A stretch of DNA of 64,000 bases from an uncultured Geobacteraceae bacterium (GTDB taxonomy: Bacteria > Desulfobacterota > Desulfuromonadia > Geobacterales > Pseudopelobacteraceae). Location of the stretch: contig CAJAFV010000079.1 of NCBI GenBank assembly GCA_903939115.1, forward strand, positions 62,001 through 126,000. Reading direction: 5' to 3'. Shown here piece by piece: positions 63,613 to 64,000 of the stretch (its first letter is position 1; every line of letters begins with the position of its first letter). The notes beneath the pieces are model-generated. The model was not told where the DNA came from. It ran no database searches and saw only the letters and a list, made by a program, of their open reading frames with translations. Both the position numbers and the translations under genes were made by a program.

Positions 63613-63698
63613 GGAGAGTTGGCCTAACGGTAGGGAAATTGTTTGCTAAACAATCCGGGCCAAAAGCTCTGGGGGTTCAAGTCCCTCACTCTCCGCCA
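63613..63698 (+). tRNA. tRNA-Ser (GCT)
   Basis: The acceptor stem GGAGAGT / ACTCTCC, anticodon arm ATTGT-TTGCTAA-ACAAT (anticodon GCT), long variable arm CCGGGC ... GCTCTGG, T loop TTCAAGT and encoded GCCA give a full class II tRNA of 86 bases. The D arm is short, as seen in mobile-element tRNAs. Confidence 0.92.
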
Positions 63699-63771
63699 TT
63701 TATGGTCAATTACAAATTAATTCAGGTTGCGCGGATGCATCAAAGGAGGCCCAGAGCATGCCTCGCCTGGA

Positions 63772-63823
63772 TTAGAGATGGGTTAGCCCGCTGTAGATGA
63801 AACATCTTAGCGGACTCCCCTCT
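63772..63823 (+). other. Nested hairpin between tRNAs
   Basis: An outer stem GAGATGGG / CCCCTCTC (one mismatch) encloses an inner hairpin CCGCT..AGATG / CATCT.AGCGG. It does not fit a tRNA. It may be a small structured RNA or a decayed tRNA. Confidence 0.4.
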
Positions 63824-63834
63824 CAATCAAATGA

Positions 63835-63906
63835 TGCGGGTGTTCCAGTGAACAGCAGGGGTTCATATCCCCAGCCAGATCGGGGCGGCACCGATACCCG
63901 CTCCCA
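63835..63906 (+). tRNA. Degenerate initiator-like tRNA (CAT anticodon)
   Basis: A cloverleaf can be drawn: acceptor GCGGGT / ACCCGC with a T-T mismatch at pair 1-72, anticodon arm GGGG-TTCATAT-CCCC (anticodon CAT, U33 and A37 in place), a 5-base variable region, and ATCGG / CCGAT as T stem, ending CCCA. The 1-72 mismatch and the run of G-C pairs in the anticodon stem are marks of initiator tRNAs. The D arm is too short (GTTC-CAGT-GAAC) and the T loop reads GGCGGCA instead of TTCRANN, so function is doubtful. Confidence 0.35.
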
Positions 63907-63924
63907 GCTAGTAATATGATACAA

Positions 63925-64000
63925 GAGGCGATAGTGCAGTGGCCCAGCACGGCGGTCTCCAAAACCGCAAACCCTGGTTCAAATCCAGGTCGCTTCGCCA
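63925..64000 (+). tRNA. tRNA-Trp (CCA)
   Basis: The acceptor GAGGCGA / TCGCTTC, D stem GTGC / GCAC, anticodon arm GCGGT-CTCCAAA-ACCGC (anticodon CCA), T arm CCTGG-TTCAAAT-CCAGG, and encoded CCA make a complete 76-base tRNA that ends exactly at the window edge. Its sequence is unlike usual chromosomal Geobacter tRNA-Trp as I recall it, which suggests a mobile-element copy. Confidence 0.9.

Noticed and set aside
63836-63906. Fully functional tRNA-Met
   Set aside because: The T loop lacks TTCRA, the D arm is too short and the CCA context is irregular; it is kept only as a low-confidence degenerate tRNA.

Overview
The window looks like a chromosome segment from a member of the Geobacterales/Desulfuromonadia (Geobacter, Geotalea, Citrifermentans and relatives). 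The basis is the very large secreted multihaem c-type cytochromes carrying the Geobacter-type 'CxxxxCH...CxxCH' repeat, a ResB/CcsA (System II) haem-attachment pair, candidate sigma-54 promoters and BchE-like B12 radical SAM proteins. The exact species cannot be named from the sequence alone.

Layout. Positions 1-2100 hold, on the minus strand, the start of a cytochrome, a TonB-like protein and a 12-haem cytochrome. Positions 2275-18488 are a first cytochrome operon (A1-A5), and 24072-33636 a second (B1-B2). I count 139 CxnCH motifs in these seven proteins, including 20 CX4CH, two CX3CH and one CX6CH. Both operons appear to start from a sigma-54 promoter, open with the same PKD-type cytochrome, end with the same kind of giant anchored cytochrome and stop at a strong GC-rich terminator. 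Between them lie a small membrane protein, a BchE-like radical SAM protein, and an OmpR-type regulator / seven-helix protein / histidine kinase trio whose likely operator lies just before operon B.

Positions 33715-38802 carry a lipoprotein, an unknown anchored protein, a GT-C glycosyltransferase, ResB, CcsA and a 29-residue microprotein. Positions 38781-52101 are a surface-glycan or lipid-modification region: two TMTC-like TPR proteins, a YfhO-like protein, a GT9 transferase, three radical SAM proteins (one a second, near-identical BchE-like copy) and a UGM-like flavoprotein. My working model is that regulated operons make extracellular electron conduits, ResB/CcsA loads their haems (perhaps including the unusual motifs), and the glycan genes decorate the surface or the conduits; the last link is inference.

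From 53306 the character changes. A 3' fragment of tRNA-Val sits next to a tyrosine integrase with three 11-bp repeats before its start, the signature of an integrated island. Its cargo includes a minus-strand operon of a HelD-like helicase, a YegD-like Hsp70 and a YgjP-type metalloprotease. Further right are a quinone-oxidoreductase-like gene, an ADP-ribosylglycohydrolase relative, a 56-residue internally deleted pirin, glycerate kinase, several tiny cassettes and a tRNA group: tRNA-Ser(GCT), a degenerate initiator-like tRNA and tRNA-Trp(CCA). The right end of the island lies outside the window.
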